Assembly (NCBI RefSeq): GCF_038452275.1
Contig: NZ_CP141643.1
Span: 1,054,001 to 1,118,000, forward strand
Length of the DNA stretch: 64,000 nucleotides
Direction of reading: 5' to 3'
From: Corynebacterium sp. BD556
GTDB taxonomy: Bacteria > Actinomycetota > Actinomycetes > Mycobacteriales > Mycobacteriaceae
Position 1 is the stretch's first letter. Each line of letters begins with the position of its first letter. This document shows positions 55,287-62,920 of this stretch, piece after piece. The notes under the pieces were generated by a model. That model saw only the letters and a list, made by a program, of their open reading frames with translations. It was not told where the DNA came from and did no database searches. The translations under genes and the position numbers were made by a program.

Positions 55287-56039
55287 CTACCGAGCCGCGG
55301 GGACGTTCGGGGCATAGGGCGCCAAATTTCCGGCAAGGTTTCGGGCACGAGCGTTGTCGAGCTGGTTGTCCGCGCCGAGCACGTTACTGCCCGGCACTGG
55401 GGTGAGACTGCGGCGCAGCTCGTCCGTAGCGGCGCGGTCACTGGTGGCGGGCCGGCTCGAATGAGTCTGGCGGTTCAAATCATAAACCTTGACCGTAGCT
55501 TCGGGATTCGCTGGGCGAACTTCCTCCACCTCACCTTCGCCGTTGCTGGCGAGGATACCGGGTTGGGTCGGCACCACCATGCCCGCCGCCACTGCTCTTT
55601 TGCTCAGTTCCGACATTGACTGCAGCGATTTCACATCTCGGTTGAGCGTTTCGACCTCGTTGCGCAACGTACGCTCCTGCGACTGCAGCTTCTGGATGGC
55701 GAAGGACTGGTTTGTTGCCAACCCCGACAGGATCATCGCGATGGCGATCCCTCCGATCAGAAGCGGCACGCAGATCGCGGTGACGGTGGAGAAGCGTCGC
55801 TTGTCAGCCTTGGTCGCGCCGACGCGGCGCCCCCGCACGGAGACAACCTGCTGGGAGCCTAGCCTGCCCGACCGGGGGGTGTGCGGAATGTGCGGCGCCA
55901 CCCTGCGCGTTGGCCGTCTCGGTTCAACCTTCGTCTCACGCGGCGGGGCCAGCGTTGCTGTGAAGTTTCGGCTTGCTCCCATGAAGCTTTCTCTTTCTTG
56001 GTTGGTGTGTGCCCTGGTGGCTGGGTACGGCCGGGTCAT
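55287..56039 (-). CDS. FtsL-like division protein
   Basis: A 250-residue bitopic protein in the position of FtsL. A basic, Pro-rich cytoplasmic half (about 1-85) precedes one membrane helix (about 92-112), a coiled-coil (about 118-150, [25 protein letters not shown]) and an extracytoplasmic disordered tail. The topology and synteny match the actinobacterial FtsL-like proteins (Rv2164c type) that stabilise FtsW/FtsI. The ATG overlaps the rsmH stop in ATGA; an internal ATG at 55982 is an alternative. Confidence 0.8.
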   Translation of the reverse strand: MTRPYPATRAHTNQERESFMGASRNFTATLAPPRETKVEPRRPTRRVAPHIPHTPRSGRLGSQQVVSVRGRRVGATKADKRRFSTVTAICVPLLIGGIAIAMILSGLATNQSFAIQKLQSQERTLRNEVETLNRDVKSLQSMSELSKRAVAAGMVVPTQPGILASNGEGEVEEVRPANPEATVKVYDLNRQTHSSRPATSDRAATDELRRSLTPVPGSNVLGADNQLDNARARNLAGNLAPYAPNVPAAR

Positions 56040-57118
56040 GTCGCACCCCCATTTTTGGCGTGTGCGAGTTTCTCGACGCCCCGTACACGCACCGGAGCAG
56101 CCCGCGGGTTCAGGTCGATTTCCGCCTGGGAGGCTTTCTCGGCCCCTCTTGTGATCGCGCGGTAGCTAGCGGCAGTGCCCGGCAAGTCCAGCGGCAAACC
56201 TGGGGGCGTCGTGGGAGTGGTCAGTTCTCCAAGCGCACGTTTGACAATTTTGTCCTCAAGCGACTGGTAGCTCATAAAGACCACTCGTCCCCCCTCGCCG
56301 AGCAGATCAGTGATGACCGGGATGACGTTTTCGACGGCTTCGAGCTCCCGGTTGACCTCCACACGCAATGCCTGGAAGGTGCGCTTTGCGGGGTGTCCCC
56401 CTGTGCGGCGCGTAGCGGCGGGAATCGTGTCATAAAGAAGCTCGACGAGTCGAGCGGAGGTGGTAAAGCGTTGCTTTTCGCGCTCTTTGACAACGGCGGC
56501 GGCGATTTTGCCGGCGAACCTTTCGTCGCCGTATGTCTTGAGAACCCGAGCGAGATCGCCATGACTGTAAGTGTTGAGCACCTCAGCGGCAGTGATTCCC
56601 TGTGTGGGGTCCATGCGCATGTCCAGCGGCGCGTCGACGCGGTACGCAAACCCGCGCTCTTCGCGGTCGAGCTGCATGGAGGAGACCCCGAGATCGAAAA
56701 GGGCGCCCGCAAGACCCTGTTTGCGCACCTTTTCAAAGACTTCACCCTCGCCAGCGGCAATTAGGTTACCGATCTCGTCGAAGCGAGCCTGAACCGCAAC
56801 GAAGCGCTCACCGAAGCGGGCCAACCGCTCGCTCGCCTCCTTCAACGCCTCGGGGTCGCGGTCGACACCGATGACACACGCGGAAGGAAAAACAGTGAGG
56901 AAGTGTTCGGTGTGGCCGCCGGCGCCGAGAGTGCCGTCAACGATGACCGCGTTGGCGCCGAAGGCTTCCACCGCTGGGGCCAGCAACTCCGCCATGCGGT
57001 CACGCAGGACTGGGACGTGGCCCCGGTTGGCAGCTACGTCGAAGTCCATCTGAGACACAGGCACAGGCACAGACACGCCTGAGGCATTTGGTTGGCCGTC
57101 TGTGCTGTTCCCAGTCAC
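56036..57118 (-). CDS. rsmH: 16S rRNA m4C1402 methyltransferase RsmH (MraW)
   Basis: A 360-residue SAM methyltransferase modifying the N4 position of C1402 in 16S r[16 protein letters not shown], then [15 protein letters not shown] (SAM-binding) and GVDRDPEAL mark the family. The frame is open upstream, but GGAGGGGG lies 7 nt before the GTG at 57118. Second gene of the dcw cluster. Confidence 0.95.
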   Translation of the reverse strand: MTGNSTDGQPNASGVSVPVPVSQMDFDVAANRGHVPVLRDRMAELLAPAVEAFGANAVIVDGTLGAGGHTEHFLTVFPSACVIGVDRDPEALKEASERLARFGERFVAVQARFDEIGNLIAAGEGEVFEKVRKQGLAGALFDLGVSSMQLDREERGFAYRVDAPLDMRMDPTQGITAAEVLNTYSHGDLARVLKTYGDERFAGKIAAAVVKEREKQRFTTSARLVELLYDTIPAATRRTGGHPAKRTFQALRVEVNRELEAVENVIPVITDLLGEGGRVVFMSYQSLEDKIVKRALGELTTPTTPPGLPLDLPGTAASYRAITRGAEKASQAEIDLNPRAAPVRVRGVEKLAHAKNGGAT

Positions 57119-57325
57119 CGGTGAACCCCCTCCGCGTGGCGATAGTTGTCGTGTGAAAGTGTTGTCTTCTGGTCCCGCCACATAAGTGGTTGGGGAGCGC
57201 ATAGAGCCCTGCCCGAGGCGGCTGTTCTGATGTCGGGGAAGTACACCAGAATGCTCCACGCCCCGGACAGAGTCCGTACACGCTCTCCGTCAGTAGTCAT
57301 CTGGTTGCTCGTCGGGTAGTCAGTC

Positions 57326-57760
57326 CTAGAGCAGGCCGGAGAGAATGTCATCGTCGTCGGCCGCCGCAAAAGCGGCCTCCGTTTCTTCTTGATATTTGTT
57401 CCAGGACTCGGCGTCCCAGATTTCGAGGAAATCTACCGAACCGATGACCACGCACTCCTTGGATAGTTGTGCGTACTCGCGGTGCGCTGGAGACAACGTG
57501 ATGCGACCGGACCCGTCAAGTGTTTGTTCATCCGCACTGGCAGCCAGATTTCGGATGAACGCACGTGCTTGGGGGTTGGTGCGGGACACAGCCGCGGCCT
57601 TGCGGGCCCTCGCTGCGAACTCCTCCCGTGGATAAACCGCGAGGGAGTGATCCTGCCCCTTGGTCACCATCAGTCCGTCCGCCAACTCCTCACGGAACTT
57701 GGCGGGCAGCGTCAAGCGCCCCTTGTCGTCGAGCTTGGGCGTGTAGGTTCCCAGAAACAT
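57326..57760 (-). CDS. mraZ: Transcriptional regulator MraZ
   Basis: A 144-residue protein of two SpoVT/AbrB-fold repeats: [20 protein letters not shown] and [17 protein letters not shown]. MraZ proteins form ring oligomers and bind TGGGN direct repeats before their own operon. In C. glutamicum the mraZ mRNA is also cleaved by RNase III, which is needed for normal division. AAGGTGGG lies 8 nt before the ATG at 57760; the long upstream frame is not used. First gene of the dcw cluster. Confidence 0.95.
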   Translation of the reverse strand: MFLGTYTPKLDDKGRLTLPAKFREELADGLMVTKGQDHSLAVYPREEFAARARKAAAVSRTNPQARAFIRNLAASADEQTLDGSGRITLSPAHREYAQLSKECVVIGSVDFLEIWDAESWNKYQEETEAAFAAADDDDILSGLL

Positions 57761-57866
57761 CCGGCAGACCCACCTTCCCTGTTCTCGCCGACGTTGGTTT
57801 TTCAATTTTCTCGGCGTTGAGTCGTTGCGACACGTAGTCAAGATGTCGCCACATCTCGCCGCTGTG

Positions 57867-57892
57867 CCCCACTCTAACCCACTTTGCCCCAC
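57867..57892 (-). promoter_or_regulatory. MraZ-box array (TGGGN direct repeats)
   Basis: The minus strand reads GTGGGG, GTGGGT and GTGGGG at exactly 10-bp spacing (57887-57892, 57877-57882, 57867-57872), the TGGGN-N5-TGGGN layout known for MraZ operators; a fourth ATGGGT lies at 57908-57913. It is 107-132 bp upstream of mraZ and probably mediates autoregulation. Confidence 0.75.
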
Positions 57893-57913
57893 AAACGCCA
57901 CCGCTGAACCCAT

Positions 57914-58184
57914 TTTTTCCTTCCGGTAACACAACAATGCAGCTCATCGGCACAAAATTAAGGTGGGGTGGATTCCCGTCAACTCCCCTTTCTGAGGCTC
58001 AAACGGCACCTACCACAGGTGCCCTGACGCCTTTGAGGACCCGCTGACCCGCCACTTCCCACCCAAAGACGCAGGTGGGCGAAAGTGGGTGGGTGAAAGT
58101 GGGTGGGTGCGCAGCCGCCGCTTCCCACCCCGCAAGTACCCCACACCGCCGGAAAGGAAAGGCGCCGGCAAAAAGACGCCCACA
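57914..58184. other. Intergenic region rich in TGGG repeats, no gene
   Basis: Rest of the 480-bp gap between mraZ and the DUF3040 gene. It contains TGGG motifs on the plus strand near 57962, 58075 and 58085-58104, and TTCCCACCC inverted copies at about 58056-58064 and 58122-58129. No coding frame or RNA family was recognised. The repeats may be further MraZ-type sites or a structured promoter region. Confidence 0.5.
58081..58108 (+). repeat. Tandem 14-bp repeat (GAAAGTGGGTGGGT)x2
   Basis: Two exact copies of GAAAGTGGGTGGGT, each containing TGGGT twice, flanked by inverted TTCCCACCC motifs. Non-coding. Confidence 0.9.
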
Positions 58185-58213
58185 ATAAAAAAGGCGCAAC
58201 CGAAGTTGCGCAG
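58185..58213 (-). terminator. Rho-independent terminator of the DUF3040 gene
   Basis: Stem GCGCAAC (58194-58200) and GTTGCGC (58205-58211) with a 4-nt loop; on the minus strand it is followed by CCTTTTTTATTG. It lies about 30 bp after the DUF3040 stop. Confidence 0.85.
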
Positions 58214-58240
58214 TGTTACACCCCCTCGAAGGGGCGGAGC

Positions 58241-58627
58241 TTATTGACCTTCGAAGCGGCGGCGGAAATTCTCCTCCATCTTGGAGCTGCGTGCGGAGGC
58301 CCGGGGGGTCGCCGACGCGGAGGCGCGAGAGGCAGCGCCTGCATTCGGGGTCCGCAGGGCCATCACGCCGCCGGCGAACATCACCGCGAAGCCAATAATG
58401 CTGATAGCGATGAGCCACGTGCTCACCGTCGCGAGGGCAACACCGCCGATCAAAAGGGCGAGGCCGAAAACGACCAGCGCGACACTGCGCATGGTGATTT
58501 TGCCCAATCCCCCGCCCAGTGAGGGCCCGTTCGTGTGGGGCATGGAACGAGCAAACGACGGATCCTCCGCAAGGAGGGACTGCTCAATTTCGCGCAGCGC
58601 GCGCTGCTCCTGCTCAGATAGAGACAC
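58241..58627 (-). CDS. DUF3040-family membrane protein (Rv2169c-like)
   Basis: A 128-residue protein. An N-terminal acidic helix (MSLSEQEQRALREIEQSL), two membrane helices (about 47-67 and 71-91) and a basic Ala/Ser/Arg-rich tail match DUF3040, conserved beside mraZ in Actinobacteria (M. tuberculosis Rv2169c). Function unknown. The start is GTG. Confidence 0.85.
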   Translation of the reverse strand: MSLSEQEQRALREIEQSLLAEDPSFARSMPHTNGPSLGGGLGKITMRSVALVVFGLALLIGGVALATVSTWLIAISIIGFAVMFAGGVMALRTPNAGAASRASASATPRASARSSKMEENFRRRFEGQ

Positions 58628-58721
58628 TGTTCACTCTCCGACGTGTGTGGCCGACGTTTTTCAACTATCTGTATAACGCTCCACACGCCGCGAATGTTCC
58701 CGCGCTGTCCCCGGTTAACTT

Positions 58722-59150
58722 TTAGGCGACTAACAAAGCTCCCGGCAGGAAGGAATCGCGGAAGGTTTCCACCCTGGCCACAAACCGCCTCACGGCTGCC
58801 TCACTGGGCGCTGCGGCAACACCCGAGGCAACCCGGCTGCGAAGCGCGGAGTAGGCGGAAAACTCCTTTGCCCACGTTGCTTCCCTTTCTCCACTTAGGG
58901 CAAGTTTGTCCCAGGCGCTCGTGGGCAATCTTTTTCTCCTCATCACGGTCGGCGAGTCCGCACAGATAGCGCCCGCGATACGCAAAGCCGCACGGTAGCC
59001 GTATTCGAGGGCCAATTCGAGGTCCCCGTTTTGCAGTTGTTTGTGCGCACCACGCAAAAGGTCGTCGGCGGCCTGGAAAAAGCGTGCGCTTTTCGGCGTG
59101 CCCGCCGCGCCGTATGCTACACCTGTCGTCGCCGAAATCACGCTGTTCAT
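58722..59150 (-). CDS. SAV_6107-family HEPN-domain protein
   Basis: A 142-residue all-helical protein with the HEPN-like pattern ARFFQAADDLLRGAHKQL...ALEYGYRAALRIAGAI...FAARV. This SAV_6107 family is conserved near mraZ in Actinobacteria. The RNase motif RxxxxH of HEPN toxins was not seen, so it may be a binding or scaffold protein. The ATG at 59150 has AAGGG 8 nt upstream. Divergent from the GNAT gene. Confidence 0.75.
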   Translation of the reverse strand: MNSVISATTGVAYGAAGTPKSARFFQAADDLLRGAHKQLQNGDLELALEYGYRAALRIAGAICADSPTVMRRKRLPTSAWDKLALSGEREATWAKEFSAYSALRSRVASGVAAAPSEAAVRRFVARVETFRDSFLPGALLVA

Positions 59151-59246
59151 CTGCTTAGCCCTTCCTCGTTGATTTGTTTCGCGGAGCCTTTCCGCACGAT
59201 GTGACAACAGGATAAAACAGACGTTCGACACGCAACACACTATTTA

Positions 59247-59262
59247 TCGAACATAGTTTCTA
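59247..59262. promoter_or_regulatory. Possible LexA (SOS) box
   Basis: TCGAAC at 59247 followed after 4 nt by TTTCTA gives a good left half and a weak right half of the corynebacterial/mycobacterial SOS palindrome (TCGAAC-N4-GTTCGA). It lies between the divergent HEPN and GNAT genes. Confidence 0.25.
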
Positions 59263-59321
59263 AGCATTGTTCGCGGCAATTTCCCGGCAATCCTCAGCGG
59301 CGTCCACATTGGCATGGTTCG

Positions 59322-59909
59322 ATGGACAACATGCCAGTGTCGATCCGCCACATCTCCGGCCACGAGTTCAGCTTGCTCGCCCCAACTCTTGTCGACATCC
59401 ACATCGCCGCGATGGGATACCCACCTTTCATCCGTTCCTCGCGCATCGACGTGTGGCGCCGAGAAATCCTCCAGCCCGGTTTCCGGGCGGTCATCGCCGT
59501 GGAAACTCACAACGGGGAAGAAAGGATCGTCGGAGTCGCTTACGGGCTCACCGGGATTCGCAACCGGTGGTGGGACAGCCAACTCATCCAGGGCCTGAAA
59601 GCCAAAGGTGGCCCGACCAAAGACGAACTGGCCATACTGGACAACTACTTCGAGGTCGCGGAGGTCCACGTCAGCACCGACGCCCAAAACCGGGGCGTCG
59701 GCACGGCCATGCTCCACGCGCTTTTGGCACAGGTTGAAGAAAAGTGGGCGTTGCTGTCCACCCCGGAGGTGGATAACGAGGCGAACGCCGCCTTCGGCCT
59801 GTACCGCAAAATGGGCTTCGTCGACATTCTGCGTTTCTTTCACTACGCGGGGGATCCACGCCCCTTTGCAATCCTGGGCCGGAGACTGCCTGTCGATGCC
59901 CCCAGGTAG
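59322..59909 (+). CDS. GNAT-family acetyltransferase (Rv2170-like)
   Basis: A 195-residue acetyl-CoA-dependent transferase. The acetyl-CoA-binding motif A segment VHVSTDAQNRGVGTAMLHALL is clear, followed by NEANAAFGLYRKMGFVDI. Synteny with idsA and mptA matches M. tuberculosis Rv2170. Substrate unknown. The ATG at 59331 is an alternative start. It is followed 45 bp later by idsA. Confidence 0.88.
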   Translation: MDNMPVSIRHISGHEFSLLAPTLVDIHIAAMGYPPFIRSSRIDVWRREILQPGFRAVIAVETHNGEERIVGVAYGLTGIRNRWWDSQLIQGLKAKGGPTKDELAILDNYFEVAEVHVSTDAQNRGVGTAMLHALLAQVEEKWALLSTPEVDNEANAAFGLYRKMGFVDILRFFHYAGDPRPFAILGRRLPVDAPR

Positions 59910-59954
59910 GGTGGGAAAAGTCAACGCGCGACTCAACAACTCAAAGGAGATAGC

Positions 59955-61064
59955 GTGACTTCCCTCTCCCCCAAGTTCGATCCCGCCGCTTTGCCCCATG
60001 AAATTCCCGACGCCGTCGAGCAGGAGTTGCGGGACTTCTTCGACCGCCGCCTTTCCAACATCGAAGACATCGGTGCCCCGGTGGTATGTGCAGCCGAGAC
60101 AATGCGTGATTTCGTCCTCGGTGGGGGCAAGCGGATCCGCCCCCTCTACGGCTGGGCGGGTTTCGTCGGGGCCGGAGGCCTCGACCGCGGCGAGGAGGAC
60201 CCGCAGGCTGTTCTGCGGGCGGTGAGCTCCCTGGAGCTGATTCAAGCGTGTGCCCTGATCCACGACGACATTATCGACGCCTCCGACACCCGCCGCGGCA
60301 ACCCGACTGTGCACCGGCTCATCGAGGCCACGCACCGCCGTCGCGGGTTGCGCGGTGACGCCGCTGACTTCGGCCGCAATATCGCTATCCTCGTCGGCGA
60401 TCTGGCTTTGGTGTGGGCGGAGGACATGTGGATCGAATCTGGGCTTAGTGATGCAGCGCTGCACCGCGCCAGAAGCGCGTGGCGCGGCATGCGCTCTGAG
60501 GTCATCGGCGGGCAAATCCTCGATATTTCGCTGGAGGCCAGCGGGGATGAATCCATTGAGTTGGCCACGAAGGTCAACCGCTACAAAGCTGCCGCCTACA
60601 CAATCGAGCGTCCGCTGCATCTCGGGGCGGCGCTCGCGGGTGCGCCCGCGCAGACCATCGAGGCTTTCCGCGGGTACGGCCGCGACATTGGCATCGCTTT
60701 CCAGCTTCGCGACGACCTCTTGGGGGTCTTCGGGGATTCTGCCGTCACCGGCAAACCTGCTGGCGACGACCTGCGGGAAGGAAAGCGCACCGTTTTGCTC
60801 GCCTTGGCTTTGCAGGAGTTGGATGCCTGCGACCCAGCCGCTGCACGGAAGCTGCGTGAGGGAGTTGGGGCGGTCAGCGACCCGGCGGATGTCCAACGCC
60901 TGGCGGATTTGGTGGGGGCAACATCGGCTGCTGAGGGCGTCGAAAAGCGTATTGAGGAGCTGACAACCTCCGGTTTGGCGCACCTGTCGGCCGCTGGCCT
61001 GACCGGTTCAGTTGCGCAGACTTTGCGCGAGCTCGCCATTAAGGCCACGTCGCGCCGTGCGTAA
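59955..61064 (+). CDS. idsA: Polyprenyl (geranylgeranyl-type) diphosphate synthase IdsA
   Basis: A 369-residue all-helical prenyltransferase. The first Asp-rich motif is LIHDDIIDASDTRRG and the second LRDDLLGVFGD, both intact. In C. glutamicum IdsA is the main GGPP synthase feeding carotenoids and longer prenyl chains; the product length cannot be read with certainty here. The GTG start has AAAGGAG 5 nt upstream. mptA starts 4 bp after its stop, so prenyl supply and lipoglycan synthesis are probably co-transcribed. Confidence 0.92.
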   Translation: MTSLSPKFDPAALPHEIPDAVEQELRDFFDRRLSNIEDIGAPVVCAAETMRDFVLGGGKRIRPLYGWAGFVGAGGLDRGEEDPQAVLRAVSSLELIQACALIHDDIIDASDTRRGNPTVHRLIEATHRRRGLRGDAADFGRNIAILVGDLALVWAEDMWIESGLSDAALHRARSAWRGMRSEVIGGQILDISLEASGDESIELATKVNRYKAAAYTIERPLHLGAALAGAPAQTIEAFRGYGRDIGIAFQLRDDLLGVFGDSAVTGKPAGDDLREGKRTVLLALALQELDACDPAAARKLREGVGAVSDPADVQRLADLVGATSAAEGVEKRIEELTTSGLAHLSAAGLTGSVAQTLRELAIKATSRRA

Positions 61065-61068
61065 CCCT

Positions 61069-62517
61069 ATGTCAGCCACCTGGTGGGGGTTCTGGGCGGC
61101 GGTTTTCATCGCCCTCGGCTCTTTCGGCGCGGGCGCGACCCGCAACCGCGGCGGGATCATGCACGAGCTCGGCCTGGCGCACCTCACCTACGGTCACGGG
61201 CGCTTGCTTTTCGACGTCATTTTCACCACCGGCATCATCGGCCTGACCGCCGCCTGGGTGCTGCTCGGCCGCGACGTAATCCACGGGCGCTTCGAGTTGG
61301 CCACAGTGCGCCAAGCAGTTGCCACCTGGGCTGCACCTTTGGCGCTGTCGGCGCCGATTTTATCGCGCGATGTGTACTCCTACCTCATGCAAGGAGCGAT
61401 GGTGCGCGACGGTTTCGACCCCTACTCCGAAGGCGCCGCCATCAACCCTGGCCCCTACTTGTTGGAAGTCTCGCACGACTGGCGCAACACCACCACTCCT
61501 TATGGGCCGCTTCACTTAGGGCTCGGCAAAGCCATCACTACGCTCGTCGGCGATAATGTCACCCTCGGCGTGGTCACCTACAAGCTGATCAGCCTCGCTG
61601 GGTTCGCCCTGATCTTCTACGCCGTGCCGCGTATCGCCCTCCACGTCGGCGGCAACCCAGCCGTCGCCATGTGGCTTGGCGTGGCCAACCCCGTGATGTT
61701 GCTGCACATGATCGGCGGGATGCACAACGAATCGGTGATGGTTGGTCTCGTCAGCATCGGGCTGCTGCTGTGCATGACGCAACGGTGGGCAACCCCAGGC
61801 ATAGCGCTCATCGCGCTGGCTGTAGCGCTCAAAGCCACCGCCGCTGTGGCGCTTCCTTTCGTAGTGTGGATTCTCTACCACCGCCACGCCCATAACCGCA
61901 CCAGTGCTGCAGCGAAGCTGGCGGTCTTTTTCGCAGTGGGGGCGTGGGTTACGGCCGTCTCCGCAGTAGTGATCAACGGTGTCACCGTGGCCAGTGGCTC
62001 CACCTGGGGTTGGGTGGAGGAAATCTCCGGTAACTCCAAAGTGGTCAACCCCTTGTCGGGGCCTACCTTAGTGGCCGATATCCTGACTCCTTTCATCCAA
62101 CTGTTCCAGGAGGATTTCCGCTACAACACCGCCCTGGCGCTGACCCGCACCGTCGGCAGCGTGTTCATGCTCGTCGGCCTGGTTGCGGTGTGGGTAGTTT
62201 TCCGGCCACACGGCAGCGCAACGCAACGCCGTGCCATCATGGGCACCACGGCGGCCTACGCCGTCGCCTTTATCACCAACGCCGTGACCCTGCCGTGGTA
62301 CTACGCCTCCATCATCACCTTGGCGGGCACGTTCAACCCGCCGCTGGGGGTGCAAAAACTCACCGTGGCGGGTTCCATCATCGTCGCTCTCGGCTTCATG
62401 GGAAGCGGCAACCACCGCTTCTACGACATCTGGTTTGTGCTGCCCGCCATCGTTGTGGCGTGGGCCGCCGCCGAGTGGATCTACCCTAAAACGCCATGGC
62501 CTGTGCGCGACGAATAA
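61069..62517 (+). CDS. mptA: Alpha-1,6-mannosyltransferase MptA (GT-C family)
   Basis: A 482-residue multispanning enzyme that extends the alpha-1,6-mannan backbone of lipomannan and lipoarabinomannan from polyprenyl-phosphomannose at the outer membrane face. About 13 membrane helices; the GT-C catalytic loop has SRDVYSYLMQGAMVRDG with the conserved Asp. The ATG at 61069 is used; a GTG at 61057 is an alternative. Synteny matches M. tuberculosis Rv2174. The last 32 bp overlap the convergent gene. Confidence 0.93.
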   Translation: MSATWWGFWAAVFIALGSFGAGATRNRGGIMHELGLAHLTYGHGRLLFDVIFTTGIIGLTAAWVLLGRDVIHGRFELATVRQAVATWAAPLALSAPILSRDVYSYLMQGAMVRDGFDPYSEGAAINPGPYLLEVSHDWRNTTTPYGPLHLGLGKAITTLVGDNVTLGVVTYKLISLAGFALIFYAVPRIALHVGGNPAVAMWLGVANPVMLLHMIGGMHNESVMVGLVSIGLLLCMTQRWATPGIALIALAVALKATAAVALPFVVWILYHRHAHNRTSAAAKLAVFFAVGAWVTAVSAVVINGVTVASGSTWGWVEEISGNSKVVNPLSGPTLVADILTPFIQLFQEDFRYNTALALTRTVGSVFMLVGLVAVWVVFRPHGSATQRRAIMGTTAAYAVAFITNAVTLPWYYASIITLAGTFNPPLGVQKLTVAGSIIVALGFMGSGNHRFYDIWFVLPAIVVAWAAAEWIYPKTPWPVRDE

Positions 62518-62863
62518 CCTCGCGCGCGCCGTGGCCATGCAAAGCGTCTATCGGGCGGCCGGGCAGCGACTCGTCCGGGGTGTATAGGTAGGCGAGGATC
62601 TCGTCGTCGTCGAAGCCGCCGTCGTGAAGCACCGTGATCGCACCGGCGATGAACTTGGACAGCTCAAAGTTGGCGTCGAGAAGCAGACGCGGAATCCGCT
62701 TATCGTGGCCCCGACGAAACATCAACAGCTTGTGCGCCCCGACAAGATCATGCACGCGTGTCACGGGAACACCCAGGTAATCGGCAACCTCCGGCAAGGT
62801 CAACAGGGTGTCGTCGGCAAGCAGTGCCTCAAGGTCAGGAGTGGAATTATCTGCGTTACTCAC
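62486..62863 (-). CDS. Rv2175c-like winged-helix DNA-binding protein
   Basis: A 125-residue protein. An acidic N-terminal tail precedes a helix-turn-helix (LLTLPEVADYLGVPVTRVHDLV) and a C-terminal dimer-type part. The homologue Rv2175c in M. tuberculosis is phosphorylated by PknL, encoded divergently as here. The GTG start is leaderless: TACACT lies 7 nt upstream and there is no ribosome-binding site. Its targets are unknown. Confidence 0.88.
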   Translation of the reverse strand: MSNADNSTPDLEALLADDTLLTLPEVADYLGVPVTRVHDLVGAHKLLMFRRGHDKRIPRLLLDANFELSKFIAGAITVLHDGGFDDDEILAYLYTPDESLPGRPIDALHGHGAREVIRRAQAMAF

Positions 62864-62870
62864 GCTGCGC

Positions 62871-62876
62871 AGTGTA
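62871..62876 (-). promoter_or_regulatory. -10 box (TACACT), leaderless Rv2175c-like gene
   Basis: TACACT on the minus strand fully matches TAnAnT and lies 7 nt before the GTG at 62863. Confidence 0.5.
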
Positions 62877-62907
62877 CCCGCGTTGGCGGTGGCGAACGCC
62901 CGTCGGC

Positions 62908-62913
62908 CATACT
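62908..62913 (+). promoter_or_regulatory. -10 box (CATACT), leaderless pknL
   Basis: CATACT lies 7 nt before the pknL ATG and matches three of four TAnAnT positions; no usable Shine-Dalgarno sequence. It is divergent from the box at 62871-62876, 31 bp apart. Confidence 0.45.
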
Positions 62914-62920
62914 GGTGACC

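Noticed and set aside
58052..58130. CRISPR-like or satellite array in the mraZ upstream gap
   Set aside because: Only two exact 14-bp copies, no unique spacers and no cas genes; better read as clustered TGGG motifs.
57761..58240. RNase P RNA or another structured RNA in the mraZ gap
   Set aside because: The RNase P signature (GAGGAAAGTCC) and other known RNA motifs are absent.
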